Positions 9,198 to 18,332 of a stretch of 64,000 bases of DNA are shown here, piece after piece (the first letter of the stretch is position 1; every line of letters starts with the position of its first letter). The stretch is from Rhodoferax sp. (GTDB taxonomy: Bacteria > Pseudomonadota > Gammaproteobacteria > Burkholderiales > Burkholderiaceae_C), in the NCBI GenBank assembly GCA_024235935.1, contig JACKLL010000007.1, positions 1 to 64,000 of the forward strand, written 5' to 3'. A program made the translations under genes and the position numbers. The notes beneath the pieces are model-generated. The model saw only the letters and a program-made list of their open reading frames with translations. It ran no database searches and had not been told where the DNA came from.

Positions 9198-10007
9198 TCA
9201 GGCCAGCCAGCGCTTGCGCCGCTTGTAGCTCTTGACATCCTTGAACGACTTGCGCTCGCCGCCGCCCATGCCCAGGTAGAACTCCTTGACGTCCTCGTTG
9301 TCGCGCAGTTCCTCCGCCTTGCCGTCCATGACGACGCGGCCGCTCTCCATGATGTAGCCGTAGTCGGCGAACTTCAGCGCCATGTTGGTGTTCTGCTCGG
9401 CCAGCAGAAACGTCACCTTTTCCTTGGTGTTGAGGTCGCGCACGATGTTGAAGACCTCCTCGACCAGCTGCGGGGCCAGCCCCATCGACGGTTCGTCCAG
9501 CAGCACGATGCTCGGGTTGGCCATCAGCGCGCGGCCAATGGCACACATCTGCTGTTCGCCGCCCGAGGTATAGGCGGCCTGCGATGTGCGGCGCGTCTTC
9601 AGGCGCGGGAAATAGGTGTAGACCTTGTCCAGATTGCGCGCGATCTCGGCCTTGTCCGTGCGGGTATAGGAGCCGGTCATCAGGTTTTCCTCGATCGTCA
9701 GGTGCGCAAAACAGTGCCGCCCCTCCATGACCTGCACCACACCGCGGTGAACCAGATCCGACGGCGACAGGTTCTCGATGCGTTCGCCCCGCAGCTCGAT
9801 CGACCCCTTGGTCACCTCGCCACGCTCACCCCTGAGCAGGTTGGAGATGGCTCGCAACGTGGTCGTCTTGCCGGCACCATTGCCGCCCAGGATGGCCACG
9901 ATCCTGCCCTCGGGCACCTGCAGCGACACGCCCTTGAGCACCAGGATCACGTGGTTGTAGATGACCTCGATGCCATTGACGTTCAGAACGATATCGGGAG
10001 TACTCAT
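9198..10007 (-). CDS. Branched-chain amino acid-type ABC transporter ATP-binding protein (LivF-like)
   Basis: A 269-aa cytoplasmic ATPase of a HAAT-type importer. Walker A is GGNGAGKTT (residues ~41-49), the signature is SGGEQQM, and Walker B is IVLLDEPSMGL. The C-terminus has an unusual lysine/arginine-rich tail (KSYKRRKRW). It pairs with the LivG-like ATPase at 13675-14553 and sits after the binding-protein gene, separated by 132 bases holding a strong hairpin. The start at 10007 avoids a 13-codon extension. Substrate is inferred to be an organic acid because ligases flank the operon. Confidence 0.92.
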   Translation of the reverse strand: MSTPDIVLNVNGIEVIYNHVILVLKGVSLQVPEGRIVAILGGNGAGKTTTLRAISNLLRGERGEVTKGSIELRGERIENLSPSDLVHRGVVQVMEGRHCFAHLTIEENLMTGSYTRTDKAEIARNLDKVYTYFPRLKTRRTSQAAYTSGGEQQMCAIGRALMANPSIVLLDEPSMGLAPQLVEEVFNIVRDLNTKEKVTFLLAEQNTNMALKFADYGYIMESGRVVMDGKAEELRDNEDVKEFYLGMGGGERKSFKDVKSYKRRKRWLA

Positions 10008-10040
10008 GCGCAGATCCGGTAAGGGAATGGATGGAAAGAC

Positions 10041-10078
10041 CAACACAAGGACCGACGGGACGGTCGACCCTTGTGTTG
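10041..10078 (-). terminator. Hairpin between binding-protein gene and livF
   Basis: Ten-base perfect stem CAACACAAGG / CCTTGTGTTG (10041-10050 with 10069-10078) with an inner ACCG/CGGT pair. No uridine tract follows, so it is more likely a processing or attenuation hairpin that sets binding protein above LivF than a full terminator. Confidence 0.55.
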
Positions 10079-10139
10079 ATGGCCCGCGAGGGCCACCGGG
10101 AGACCGTACGCACCCCTGTGCGCAGGGTCTCGTCCGGGC

Positions 10140-11480
10140 TCAGGACTGGCAGTCCGCGCCGCTGCGGCGCGTCAGCTTCTTCTCGGCCGCATACTTGTCG
10201 GCGGCGGCCTTGACCATCGGCTTGAGGATCTGCTCGTCTGCCTGGTACCAGTCGCTGGAGAACACCCACTTGCTGCCGTCCCAGGTATGGATACGACCCC
10301 AGGCCGAACCCATGTGGTCCTGGCAGCTGGTGGAGATCGGACGCATCACGCCCTTGAAGCCCAGTGCATCGAGCTTGGCCTGCGTCAGGTTCAGGTTCTC
10401 GTAGCCCCAGCGGGCCTGTTCACCGTTCATGACCTTGCCCTTGCCGAAGCGCTCCTGGGCCGCACGCACACCTTCGACCGCGAACATCGCACTCATCAGA
10501 CCGCGCATGTACAGCACCTGGCCGACCTCGTCCTTCGGACCGGTGCCGTCACCCTTGGCGTGGACCTTGGTCATGATCTCCTTGACCACGTCCGAATTGG
10601 TCTCGGTGCCGTGCTGCATCGTGATCGCGTTGTAGCCCTTGGCACCGGCACCGACGTCCTTCACGTCCGGCTCCGCGCCGGCCCACCACACGCCGTACAT
10701 CTTCTCGCGCGGATAACCGGTGGCCTGTGCTTCCTTGATGGCGGTGGAGTTCATGACACCCCAGCCCCACAGCAGCACGTAGTCGGGACGGCTCTGGCGG
10801 ATCTGCAACCAGGTGGCCTTCTGCTCGACGCCCGGATGGGTCACGGGCAACAGGCTGAGGTCGAATCCCAGCATGGCGGCACGCTCCTGCAGCAGGGGAA
10901 TCGGCTCCTTGCCATACGGGCTGTCGTGGTAGACCAGCGCGATCTTCTTGCCCTTGAGCTTGGCCAGTCCGCCCTCTTTCTTGCCCAGGTGCTGGATCAG
11001 GATGTCGGCGGCCACCCAATAGGTGCCGGCAATCGGGAAGTTCCACTTGAACACACCGCCGTCAGCCGATTCGCTGCGGCCATAACCGGCCGTGATCAGC
11101 GGAATCTTGTCGACCGGCGCCTTCTCGGTCAACGCAAACGTGATGCCGGTGGACAGCGGCTGGAACACCGTCGCCCCTCCGTTCTTGTCCTTGAGCCGCT
11201 CGTAGCATTCGACGCCACGGTCGGTCGCATAGCCGGTCTCGCACTCCTCGAAGCTTACCTTGACACCATTGATGCCGCCACGCGCATTGGTGAGCTTGAG
11301 GTAGTCGGCATAGCCGTTGGCAAAGGGCACGCCGTTGGGCGCGTAGGCGCCGGTACGGTAGACCAGCGACGGGAAGAATTGCTCCTTCGATTGCGCCGAT
11401 GCCAGCGGTGTCACCAGCGCGGCAGAAAGTCCGGCGCACACCACCGATGCGGTGAGGACCATGTTTCGAAGTTTCATCAT
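10140..11480 (-). CDS. ABC transporter substrate-binding protein (HAAT family)
   Basis: A 446-aa periplasmic binding protein of the LivJ/AmiC fold. The signal peptide spans roughly residues 1-30 (ending PLASAQS). GAYAPNGVPFANGY, the first-lobe loop PLSTGITFALTEKA and the sensor segment GYGRSESADGG follow. The ATG at 11480 is preceded by AGGAGACAAA. Two cysteine-containing segments (CETGYATDRGVECYE; CQDHMG with a terminal DCQS) suggest disulfides. It is encoded between LivM and LivF, bounded by hairpins on both sides. Ligand unknown; aromatic or fatty acids fit the flanking ligases. Confidence 0.92.
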   Translation of the reverse strand: MMKLRNMVLTASVVCAGLSAALVTPLASAQSKEQFFPSLVYRTGAYAPNGVPFANGYADYLKLTNARGGINGVKVSFEECETGYATDRGVECYERLKDKNGGATVFQPLSTGITFALTEKAPVDKIPLITAGYGRSESADGGVFKWNFPIAGTYWVAADILIQHLGKKEGGLAKLKGKKIALVYHDSPYGKEPIPLLQERAAMLGFDLSLLPVTHPGVEQKATWLQIRQSRPDYVLLWGWGVMNSTAIKEAQATGYPREKMYGVWWAGAEPDVKDVGAGAKGYNAITMQHGTETNSDVVKEIMTKVHAKGDGTGPKDEVGQVLYMRGLMSAMFAVEGVRAAQERFGKGKVMNGEQARWGYENLNLTQAKLDALGFKGVMRPISTSCQDHMGSAWGRIHTWDGSKWVFSSDWYQADEQILKPMVKAAADKYAAEKKLTRRSGADCQS

Positions 11481-11558
11481 TTTGTCTCCTGTAAAAAGCA
11501 AGCACACCAACACAAACCGATCGCAGGCCTTCGTGTCCGTCCCTGGAGGCGTCGTGAC

Positions 11559-11588
11559 CGCAGCAAGCCTGCGAAAGGCTTTGCTGCG
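11559..11588 (-). terminator. Hairpin between livM and binding-protein gene
   Basis: CGCAGCAAGCC (11559-11569) pairs with GGCTTTGCTGCG (11577-11588) with one bulged base and a seven-base loop. There is no uridine tract. Its position in the intercistronic gap suggests mRNA processing or 5'-end protection for the abundant binding-protein message. Confidence 0.5.
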
Positions 11589-11613
11589 ATCCCGTGGCCG
11601 GCAGGGACCGACA

Positions 11614-12690
11614 TCAGTGCGGGAAGGGCCAGAGCCGCAACTTCTGTTTTCCAATACTCCACAGGCGCGCCAGTCCGTGCGGCTCCACGATCAGGAACCA
11701 GACGATCAACGCGCCAAAAATCATGAACTCGGTATGCGAGACCGCGGCGGTGGAGATCTCCACACCGACCAGCGCCCCCAGCCATGGCAAAAACTGGTTC
11801 AGGAAGATCGGCAACACCACGATGAAGGCCGCGCCGAAAAAGCTGCCCATGATGGAGCCCAGGCCGCCGATGATGACCATGAACAGCAACTGGAAGGAGC
11901 GGTCGATCGAGAACGCCGCCGGCTCCCACGAACCCAGGTGCACGAAGCCCCACAGGCCGCCCGCCACGCCGATGATGAAGGAGCTCACCGCGAACGCACT
12001 GAGCTTGGCGTACATCGGGCGGATGCCGATCACGGCGGCGGCCACGTCCATGTCACGGATCGCCATCCATTCGCGGCCGACCGCCGAGCGCACGAGGTTC
12101 TTGGCCAGCAAGGCAAAGACCACCAGGAACGCCAGGCAGAACAGGTACTTGTCGACCGGCGAGTCGATGGTCCAGCCCAGCACATGCAGGTTGGACACCG
12201 ACACCGAACCCGATGCCGTGTTGTTGGTGAACCAGCCGACGCGCAGAAAGGCCCAGTCGCAGAAGAACTGCGCGGCCAGTGTCGCGACCGCCAGGTACAG
12301 GCCCTTGACACGCAGACTCGGAATGCCGAAGAAGATGCCCACCAGCGTGGCAAAAAAGCCGCCCGACAGCAGCGAGAGGATCAGCGGCATGCCCTCGATG
12401 CGGACCTGCGTGTTGTAGGCCGCATAGGCACCCACGGCCATGAAGGCCCCCGATCCGAGCGAGATCTGGCCGCAGTACCCGACCAGGATGTTCACGCCCA
12501 GCGCCGCCAGCGACAGGATCAGGAACGGAATCATGATCGCGCGGAACATGTACTCGTCCAGCAGCAGCGGCACCCCGATGAACGCAAAGGCGATCAGCGC
12601 CAGGATGGCCCAGCGGTCCTGCGCGATCGGGAAGATCTGCTGGTCGGCCCGGTAGGAGGTCTTGAACTGGCCGTTTTCTCTATAGAACAT
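11614..12690 (-). CDS. Branched-chain amino acid-type ABC transporter permease (LivM-like)
   Basis: A 358-aa inner-membrane permease with about nine or ten hydrophobic segments. It carries the LivM signatures LGVNILVGYCGQISLGSGAFMAVGAY (residues ~63-88) and the EAA-like cytoplasmic loop around AIRDMDVAAAVIGI. It partners LivH at 12730-13659. The gap to livH is 39 bases, consistent with one transcript. The N-terminal 25 residues are hydrophilic, a common extension in this subfamily. Confidence 0.93.
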   Translation of the reverse strand: MFYRENGQFKTSYRADQQIFPIAQDRWAILALIAFAFIGVPLLLDEYMFRAIMIPFLILSLAALGVNILVGYCGQISLGSGAFMAVGAYAAYNTQVRIEGMPLILSLLSGGFFATLVGIFFGIPSLRVKGLYLAVATLAAQFFCDWAFLRVGWFTNNTASGSVSVSNLHVLGWTIDSPVDKYLFCLAFLVVFALLAKNLVRSAVGREWMAIRDMDVAAAVIGIRPMYAKLSAFAVSSFIIGVAGGLWGFVHLGSWEPAAFSIDRSFQLLFMVIIGGLGSIMGSFFGAAFIVVLPIFLNQFLPWLGALVGVEISTAAVSHTEFMIFGALIVWFLIVEPHGLARLWSIGKQKLRLWPFPH

Positions 12691-12729
12691 GCTTGTCTCT
12701 TCGAATGTTGCGCGTGGGTGCAGCCGTGG

Positions 12730-13659
12730 TCAGACGCGGTCGATGATTTTTTCGCCGAACAGCCCTTGCGGCCTGAACAGCAGGAACACCAGCGCCAGCA
12801 TGTAGGCGAACCAGATCTCGATGCCGCCACCGACGAAGGGGCCCAGGTAGACCTCGGACAGTTTCTCGCCGACGCCGATGATCAGGCCGCCGATGATGGC
12901 GCCCGGCACCGAGGTGAGTCCGCCCAGGATGATCACCGGCAGTGCGCGCAGGGCCACCGTGGTCAGCGAGAACTGCACGCCCAGCTTGGAGCCCCAGATC
13001 ACACCGGCAACCAGCGCGGTGATGCCGGCGACGAACCAGACAATGACCCAGATCCGGCTCAGGCCGATGCCGATCGACTGCGCCGCCTGGTGATCGTCGG
13101 CCACCGCGCGCAAGGCGCGGCCGGTACTGGTCTTCTGGAAGAACAGCGACAGGGCTGCCACCAGCAGCGCCGCGATGCAGGCCGCGTACACATCCTCCAG
13201 GCTGACCAGGATTCCACCGGGGAACACGCTGTCCAGCAGGAACACCGGGTCCTTGGGCATGCCGACATCGATCTGGTAGATGTTGCTGCCGAAGATCGTC
13301 TGGCCCAGCCCGTCCAGGAAATAGGTGATACCCAGCGTGGCCATCAGCAGCGTCACGCCCTCCTGGTTGACCAGGTGGCGCAGCACCAGACGCTCGATCA
13401 GCCAGGCCAGCGCGAACATCACGACCGCAGCCAGAGCGAACGCGACCACGTTGCCCAGAATCTTGCTGTCGATGCCGAACCAGCCCGGCACCCATTCCGA
13501 AAAGCGGGCCATGGCCAATGCCGCGAACAGCACCATGGCGCCCTGCGCGAAATTGAAGACGCCTGACGCCTTGAAGATCAGCACGAAGCCCAGCGCCACC
13601 AGCGAATACAGCATGCCTGCCATCAGGCCGCCGATGAAAGTCTCTATGAAAAATGCCAT
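12730..13659 (-). CDS. Branched-chain amino acid-type ABC transporter permease (LivH-like)
   Basis: A 309-aa inner-membrane permease with about eight membrane spans. Typical LivH elements are GLMAGMLYSLVALGFVLIFKASGVFNFAQGAM at the N-terminus and the coupling loop around STGRALRAVADDHQAAQSIGI. It forms the channel with LivM. It starts 15 bases after the LivG-like ATPase stop, within the same operon. Confidence 0.93.
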   Translation of the reverse strand: MAFFIETFIGGLMAGMLYSLVALGFVLIFKASGVFNFAQGAMVLFAALAMARFSEWVPGWFGIDSKILGNVVAFALAAVVMFALAWLIERLVLRHLVNQEGVTLLMATLGITYFLDGLGQTIFGSNIYQIDVGMPKDPVFLLDSVFPGGILVSLEDVYAACIAALLVAALSLFFQKTSTGRALRAVADDHQAAQSIGIGLSRIWVIVWFVAGITALVAGVIWGSKLGVQFSLTTVALRALPVIILGGLTSVPGAIIGGLIIGVGEKLSEVYLGPFVGGGIEIWFAYMLALVFLLFRPQGLFGEKIIDRV

Positions 13660-13674
13660 GTCGTGTCTCCGCGC

Positions 13675-14553
13675 TCAGTGGCTGGTGCCCAGATAGGCAC
13701 TGATGACTTCTTCGTTGTTGCGCACTTCGTCCGGCGTGCCGTCACCGATCTTCTTGCCGTAGTCCAGCACCACCACGCGGTCGGAGATGTCCATCACCAC
13801 GCCCATGTCGTGCTCAATCAGCACGATGGTGGTACCGAACTCGTTGTTCACGTCCAGGATGAAGCGGCTCATGTCCTGCTTCTCTTCCAGGTTCATGCCG
13901 GCCATCGGCTCGTCGAGCAGCAGCACCTGCGGCTCCATCGCCAGCGCCCGCCCCAGGTCGACCCGCTTCTGCAATCCGTACGGCAACTGCCCCACCGGCG
14001 TCTTGCGGTAGGCCTGGATCTCCAGGAAGTCGATGATGTTCTCGACGAAGGCGCGGTGCGCCTCCTCCTCGCGCTGTGCCGGGCCGATGCGCAGCGCCTG
14101 CAGAAAGATGTTGCTCTTGATGCGCAGGTTGCGCCCGGTCATGATGTTGTCGATCACGCTCATGCCCTTGAACAGCGCCAGGTTCTGGAAGGTGCGGGCG
14201 ATGCCCATCTCCGCGACCTGCCGGCTGCTCATGTGCTTGAAGGTCTGGCCTCGGAAGCTGATCGACCCCTCCTGCGGCTGGTAGACCCCGTTGATGCAAT
14301 TGAGCATCGAGCTCTTGCCCGCGCCATTGGGACCGATGATGGCCCGCACCTCGTGTTCGCGCACGTCGAACGAAATGTCGGTCAGTGCATTGACGCCGCC
14401 GAAGCGCAGGCTGATGTTCTTCACATCGAGGATCACATCGCCGACGGCTTTGGCGCTCGACGGACTCGGGGCCGCGCGCGGGTCCGTCGGCGCGGCACCG
14501 GCCCCGCCTGCAGCCGTGCGAATCATCTGGGGGTCAACGACGGCATCGGTCAT
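13675..14553 (-). CDS. Branched-chain amino acid-type ABC transporter ATP-binding protein (LivG-like)
   Basis: A 292-aa ATPase. After a ~35-residue alanine/proline-rich N-terminal extension come Walker A GPNGAGKSS, the LivG-specific insert region, signature LPYGLQKRVD and Walker B VLLLDEPMAGM with the switch histidine in IEHDMGVV. The ATG at 14553 overlaps the stop of the upstream acyl-CoA ligase in an ATGA arrangement, so ligase and transporter are translationally coupled. That coupling is the best evidence that the transporter imports the ligase substrate. Confidence 0.93.
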   Translation of the reverse strand: MTDAVVDPQMIRTAAGGAGAAPTDPRAAPSPSSAKAVGDVILDVKNISLRFGGVNALTDISFDVREHEVRAIIGPNGAGKSSMLNCINGVYQPQEGSISFRGQTFKHMSSRQVAEMGIARTFQNLALFKGMSVIDNIMTGRNLRIKSNIFLQALRIGPAQREEEAHRAFVENIIDFLEIQAYRKTPVGQLPYGLQKRVDLGRALAMEPQVLLLDEPMAGMNLEEKQDMSRFILDVNNEFGTTIVLIEHDMGVVMDISDRVVVLDYGKKIGDGTPDEVRNNEEVISAYLGTSH

Positions 14554-16517
14554 GCTGCGGCTTTCACGGGTGCAAAGGTCTGGGTGTCTTCGATCTTCAG
14601 GGTCGCGCTGACACTGCCGGAGCGCCCGTCCTCGAACTTCACCACCGTCTCGATGAACTGCTCGGACTTGCCACCGTACAGGCCATCGACCAGCGGCAGG
14701 TACTTGTCGGCGATGAAGCCGCGGCGGACCTTGTTGGTACGGGTCAATTCACCGTCATCGGCGTCGAGCTCCTTGTGCAGCACCAGGAAGCGGCTGATCT
14801 GGCTGCCCGCCAGCAATTCGTCCGCGGCCAGGTCGGCATTGACTTTCTCGACGCAGTCCTTGATCAGTGCGTAGACCTCGGGCTTCTGGGCCAGGTCGGT
14901 GTAACCGGCGTACGCCAGGTTGCGGCGCTCGGCCCAGTTGCCGACGGCATCCATGTCGATGTTGATCATCACGCAGACCTTGTCGCGGCCGTCACCGTAG
15001 GCCACCACCTCCTTGATGTACGGGAAGAACTTCAGCTTGTTTTCGACATACTTGGGCGCAAACATCGCGCCGTCGTTGGCACCACCCTTGATGCGGCCGA
15101 CGTCCTTGACGCGGTCGATAATCTTCAGATGGCCATGCGCATCGAGGAAGCCGGCGTCGCTGGTGTGGTACCAGCCATCCGCGGTCAGTACTTCGGCGGT
15201 TGCGGCCGGGTTCTTGAAATACTCCTTGAGCAGGCCCGGCGACTTGACCAGGATCTCGCCGTTGTCCGCCACCTTGATCTCGACGCCGGCGATCGGCATG
15301 CCCACCGTGTCGGCGCGCGCCGCGTTGTCGGGCTGCAGGCAGACGAACACCGCGGTCTCGGTGGAGCCATAGAGCTGCTTGAGGTTGACGCCGATGGAGC
15401 GGTAGAACTGGAACAGGTCCGGCCCGATCGCCTCGCCGGCGGTATAGGCCACCCGCACGCGGCTCAGGCCGAGGTTGTTGCGCAAGGGCCCATAGACCAT
15501 CCAGTCGCCCAGGCCATACAGCAGACGGTCGGCCAGGCCCAGCGGCTTGCCGTCCATGCGGTCAGGGCCGACCCGGCGGGCCAGCGCCATGAAGGCGTGG
15601 AACATCCGGCGCTTGAGCGCGCCCGCATCCTCCATGCGGATCATCACGCTGGTGAGCAGGCCCTCGAAGACCCGCGGCGGCGCGAAGTAGTAGGTCGGGC
15701 CGACTTCCTTGAGGTCGATCGTCACCGTGGCCGACGACTCCGGGCAATTGACCACGTAGCCACAGGCCAGCCACTGCGCATAGCTGAAGATGTTCTGCCC
15801 GATCCAGGCCGGCGGCAGATAGGCCAGCACCTCCTCGTTCTCCGTCAGCTTGTCGAAGTCGGCGCCGGCGCGCGCCCGGTCGAGCAGGCTGTCGTGGGTA
15901 TGGACCACGCCCTTGGGATTGCCGGTCGTGCCCGAGGTGAAGAACATCGCGGCAATGTCGTCGGGCCCGGCCTGTTCGATCTGCTCGCGAAAGAACGCGG
16001 CATGGAGCTTGGCGAACACCTTGCCGGACGCGATCAGTTCGTCCATGGACGCCAGGCCCGGCTCGTCGTAGTCGCGCAGGCCGCGGGGATCGTCAAAGTA
16101 GACATGGGCCAGTTGCGGGCACTGTTCGCGGATCTCCAGCAGCTTGTCGACCTGCTCCTGGTCTTCGGCAAAGGCAAATGCCACGTCGGCGTTGTTGATC
16201 GGAAACACGCATTCTCCGGCCACCGCATCCTGGTACAGCGGGATGGGCACCGCTCCGAGCGCCTGCACCGCCAGCATCGTGGCATACAGGCGCGGCCGGT
16301 TGGAGCCCACCACGACCATGTGGTCGTCGCGCCGCAAGCCGGCCTGGTGCAGCCCGCAGGCGATCTGCTCGACCATCTGCTGCAGGTCGGCCCAGCTCAG
16401 CGCCTGCCAGATGCCGAATTCCTTCTCGCGCATGGCGGTGGCCGTGGGCCGCGCGCTTGCGTGTTTGAGCAGCAGTCGGGGAAACGTGGTCTGCAAGGCT
16501 GTCTCCTGGAAATCCAT
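14550..16517 (-). CDS. AMP-binding long-chain acyl-CoA synthetase family protein
   Basis: A 655-aa adenylate-forming enzyme expected to activate a carboxylic acid to its CoA thioester. The phosphate loop is FFTSGTTGNPKG (~residue 190), later motifs are YGSTE and WYHTSDAGFLDAHG, and the C-terminal catalytic segment is RVKDVGRIKGG. Length and domain order fit the FAA1/long-chain ligase group. The ATG at 16517 gives the expected N-terminus; 34 upstream codons look non-coding. It is the first gene of the transporter operon and divergent from a Crp/Fnr regulator. Confidence 0.9.
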   Translation of the reverse strand: MDFQETALQTTFPRLLLKHASARPTATAMREKEFGIWQALSWADLQQMVEQIACGLHQAGLRRDDHMVVVGSNRPRLYATMLAVQALGAVPIPLYQDAVAGECVFPINNADVAFAFAEDQEQVDKLLEIREQCPQLAHVYFDDPRGLRDYDEPGLASMDELIASGKVFAKLHAAFFREQIEQAGPDDIAAMFFTSGTTGNPKGVVHTHDSLLDRARAGADFDKLTENEEVLAYLPPAWIGQNIFSYAQWLACGYVVNCPESSATVTIDLKEVGPTYYFAPPRVFEGLLTSVMIRMEDAGALKRRMFHAFMALARRVGPDRMDGKPLGLADRLLYGLGDWMVYGPLRNNLGLSRVRVAYTAGEAIGPDLFQFYRSIGVNLKQLYGSTETAVFVCLQPDNAARADTVGMPIAGVEIKVADNGEILVKSPGLLKEYFKNPAATAEVLTADGWYHTSDAGFLDAHGHLKIIDRVKDVGRIKGGANDGAMFAPKYVENKLKFFPYIKEVVAYGDGRDKVCVMINIDMDAVGNWAERRNLAYAGYTDLAQKPEVYALIKDCVEKVNADLAADELLAGSQISRFLVLHKELDADDGELTRTNKVRRGFIADKYLPLVDGLYGGKSEQFIETVVKFEDGRSGSVSATLKIEDTQTFAPVKAAA

Positions 16518-16584
16518 GTGGCGCGATGGGTGCGCCTGTTGCACCGGCTTCGGCCGGCGCTTGGGTTGTGCAATAAATATAGAA

Positions 16585-16624
16585 TTGAATTTGACGTCGA
16601 CCTGTCGGTTGGACGACAATTCAA
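16585..16624. promoter_or_regulatory. Imperfect inverted repeat in divergent ligase / Crp-Fnr intergenic region
   Basis: Arms TTGAATTTGACGTC (16585-16598) and GACGACAATTCAA (16612-16624) are near-complementary around a 13-base centre. They sit beside an AT-rich stretch (16571-16590) that stands out from the GC-rich surroundings. It is a plausible operator for the adjacent Crp/Fnr protein, but it is not the classic TTGAT-N4-ATCAA FNR site. Confidence 0.45.
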
Positions 16625-16696
16625 GGGTAATGGAGGCTAGGGATTTCCCTGAATTTCCTGACCTGCGGCATCTCGCCCACCACCAAGCTACCGACC

Positions 16697-17422
16697 ATGT
16701 CCACAGAACTCTCGCTGCACCATCGCCGGCGTGCGCCCACCGAGGACGAGGTGGCCGCCATCCCGTGGATGAAAGTCCTCGATGACCACCAGCGGGAACA
16801 GGTGCTGGCCGAGCTCAAGGTCGGCGATGCCTTGCCCGGCGACTATGTGTGCCGGACTGGCCGCCAGGTCACCTACTGGTTCGGCGTCGTCGACGGCCTG
16901 CTCAAGATGAGCAGCGACAACATCGACGGCGTCAGCATGACCTTCACCGGCGTGCCTCCCGGAGGCTGGTTCGGCGAAGGCACCGCACTCAAGCGCGAGC
17001 CTTACAAATACAACATCCAGGCCTTGCGCAAGAGCACCGTGGCCGGCCTTCCGGTCCACACCTTCCACTGGCTGCTCGACCATTCGATCGGATTCAACCG
17101 CTTCGTCATGAACCAGATCAATGAGCGGCTGGGGCAGTTCATCGCCGCACGCGAGATCGATCGCATGAACAACCCGGATGCCCGTGTCGCGCGCAGCCTT
17201 GCAGCACTGTTCAACCCGGTGCTGTACCCGGGTGTGGGCGAGGTGCTGCGCATCACGCAGCAGGAGCTGGCCTACCTGGTAGGCCTGTCGCGCCAGCGCG
17301 TCAACGAGGCCCTGAGCGCCCTGCAGGAGCAGGGCGTGATCCGGGTCGAATACGGCGGGCTTCGCGTGCTGAGCGCGGAGGCACTGCGGTCACGGGTATT
17401 TGCCCGACACGAAACACCATGA
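16697..17422 (+). CDS. Crp/Fnr family transcriptional regulator
   Basis: A 241-aa regulator with an N-terminal cyclic-nucleotide-binding-like beta-roll (residues ~20-140, with GGWFGEGTALKREPYKY) and a C-terminal winged helix (ITQQELAYLVGLSRQRVNEAL, ~190-210). The only cysteine visible in the sensor half is in CRTGR, so an iron-sulfur sensor like FNR is unlikely. It diverges from the ligase/ABC operon and shares its promoter region, so it probably controls that operon. The last bases overlap the next gene's start (ATGA). Confidence 0.9.
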   Translation: MSTELSLHHRRRAPTEDEVAAIPWMKVLDDHQREQVLAELKVGDALPGDYVCRTGRQVTYWFGVVDGLLKMSSDNIDGVSMTFTGVPPGGWFGEGTALKREPYKYNIQALRKSTVAGLPVHTFHWLLDHSIGFNRFVMNQINERLGQFIAAREIDRMNNPDARVARSLAALFNPVLYPGVGEVLRITQQELAYLVGLSRQRVNEALSALQEQGVIRVEYGGLRVLSAEALRSRVFARHETP

Positions 17423-18330
17423 ACAAACCACCGAGCCGCCCGAGCTTCCGCCGCGCCCCCCAACCCATTGACGCCCCCCGGCGAGCACCGGCTGCCAAGC
17501 CTGCGGCCACGGCAGGCACCGGCACCAGCCGGCTGAACAAGCGCATGGCCGAACTGGGCATGGCCTCGCGCCGCGAAGCCGACGACTGGATCGGCCGTGG
17601 CTGGGTCAAGGTCAACGGCCAGGTGGCCAGCATGGGCATGCAGGTCACGCCGGACGCGCGCATCGAGATCAACAAGCAGGCCCAGGGCCAGCAGGCCAAC
17701 CAGGTGACGATCCTTGTCAACAAGCCCATGGGCATCGTCAGCGGCCAGGCCGAAGACGGGCATCTGCCGGCGATCACCCTGGTGCAGCCGCAGAACCGCT
17801 GGGTCGACGACAACGCCCGCTTCTTCTTCCACCCCAAGCAATTGCAGAGCCTGGTGCCGGCCGGGCGGCTGGACATCGACTCGATCGGCCTGCTGGTGCT
17901 GACGCAGGACGGCCGGGTCGCGCGCCAGCTGATCGGCGAGGACTCGCAGATCGAGAAGGAATACCTGGTCCGTGTCACCTACGGCGGCCTGCACGGCGGC
18001 GCCTCCGGTGACCCGGAACTGGACGAGATCCACGAGAACGACCCGGTGACGCAGAACGTGCAGGCAGTGTTCCCGCCCGAGCAGCTGGCCCGGCTGCGCC
18101 ATGGCCTGGCACTGGACGGCCAGGCGCTGAAGCCGGCCCGCATCAGCTGGCAGAACCCGGAGCAGCTGCGCGTCGTGCTGACCGAAGGCAAAAAGCGCCA
18201 GATCCGGCGCATGTGCGAACTGGTCGGACTCAAGGTCGTCGGCCTCAAGCGGGTGCGCATCGGCAACGTGATGCTGGGCCATCTGCCGCTGGGCCAGTGG
18301 CGCTACCTGGCGCCGCACGAGCGGTTCTAG
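17419..18330 (+). CDS. rluF: rRNA pseudouridine synthase, RsuA/RluF family
   Basis: A 303-aa protein with an S4 RNA-binding domain (LNKRMAELGMASRREADDWI, residues ~38-57) and the catalytic domain carrying AGRLDIDSIGLLVLT, where Asp is the nucleophile. The C-terminal segment (EGKKRQIRRMCELVGLKVVGLKRVRIG) is the family signature. It isomerises uridine in rRNA; RluF (23S U2604) is the best family guess. An extra ~37-residue Pro/Ala-rich N-terminus precedes S4. Its ATG overlaps the regulator stop. Confidence 0.85.
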   Translation: MNKPPSRPSFRRAPQPIDAPRRAPAAKPAATAGTGTSRLNKRMAELGMASRREADDWIGRGWVKVNGQVASMGMQVTPDARIEINKQAQGQQANQVTILVNKPMGIVSGQAEDGHLPAITLVQPQNRWVDDNARFFFHPKQLQSLVPAGRLDIDSIGLLVLTQDGRVARQLIGEDSQIEKEYLVRVTYGGLHGGASGDPELDEIHENDPVTQNVQAVFPPEQLARLRHGLALDGQALKPARISWQNPEQLRVVLTEGKKRQIRRMCELVGLKVVGLKRVRIGNVMLGHLPLGQWRYLAPHERF

Positions 18331-18332
18331 CC

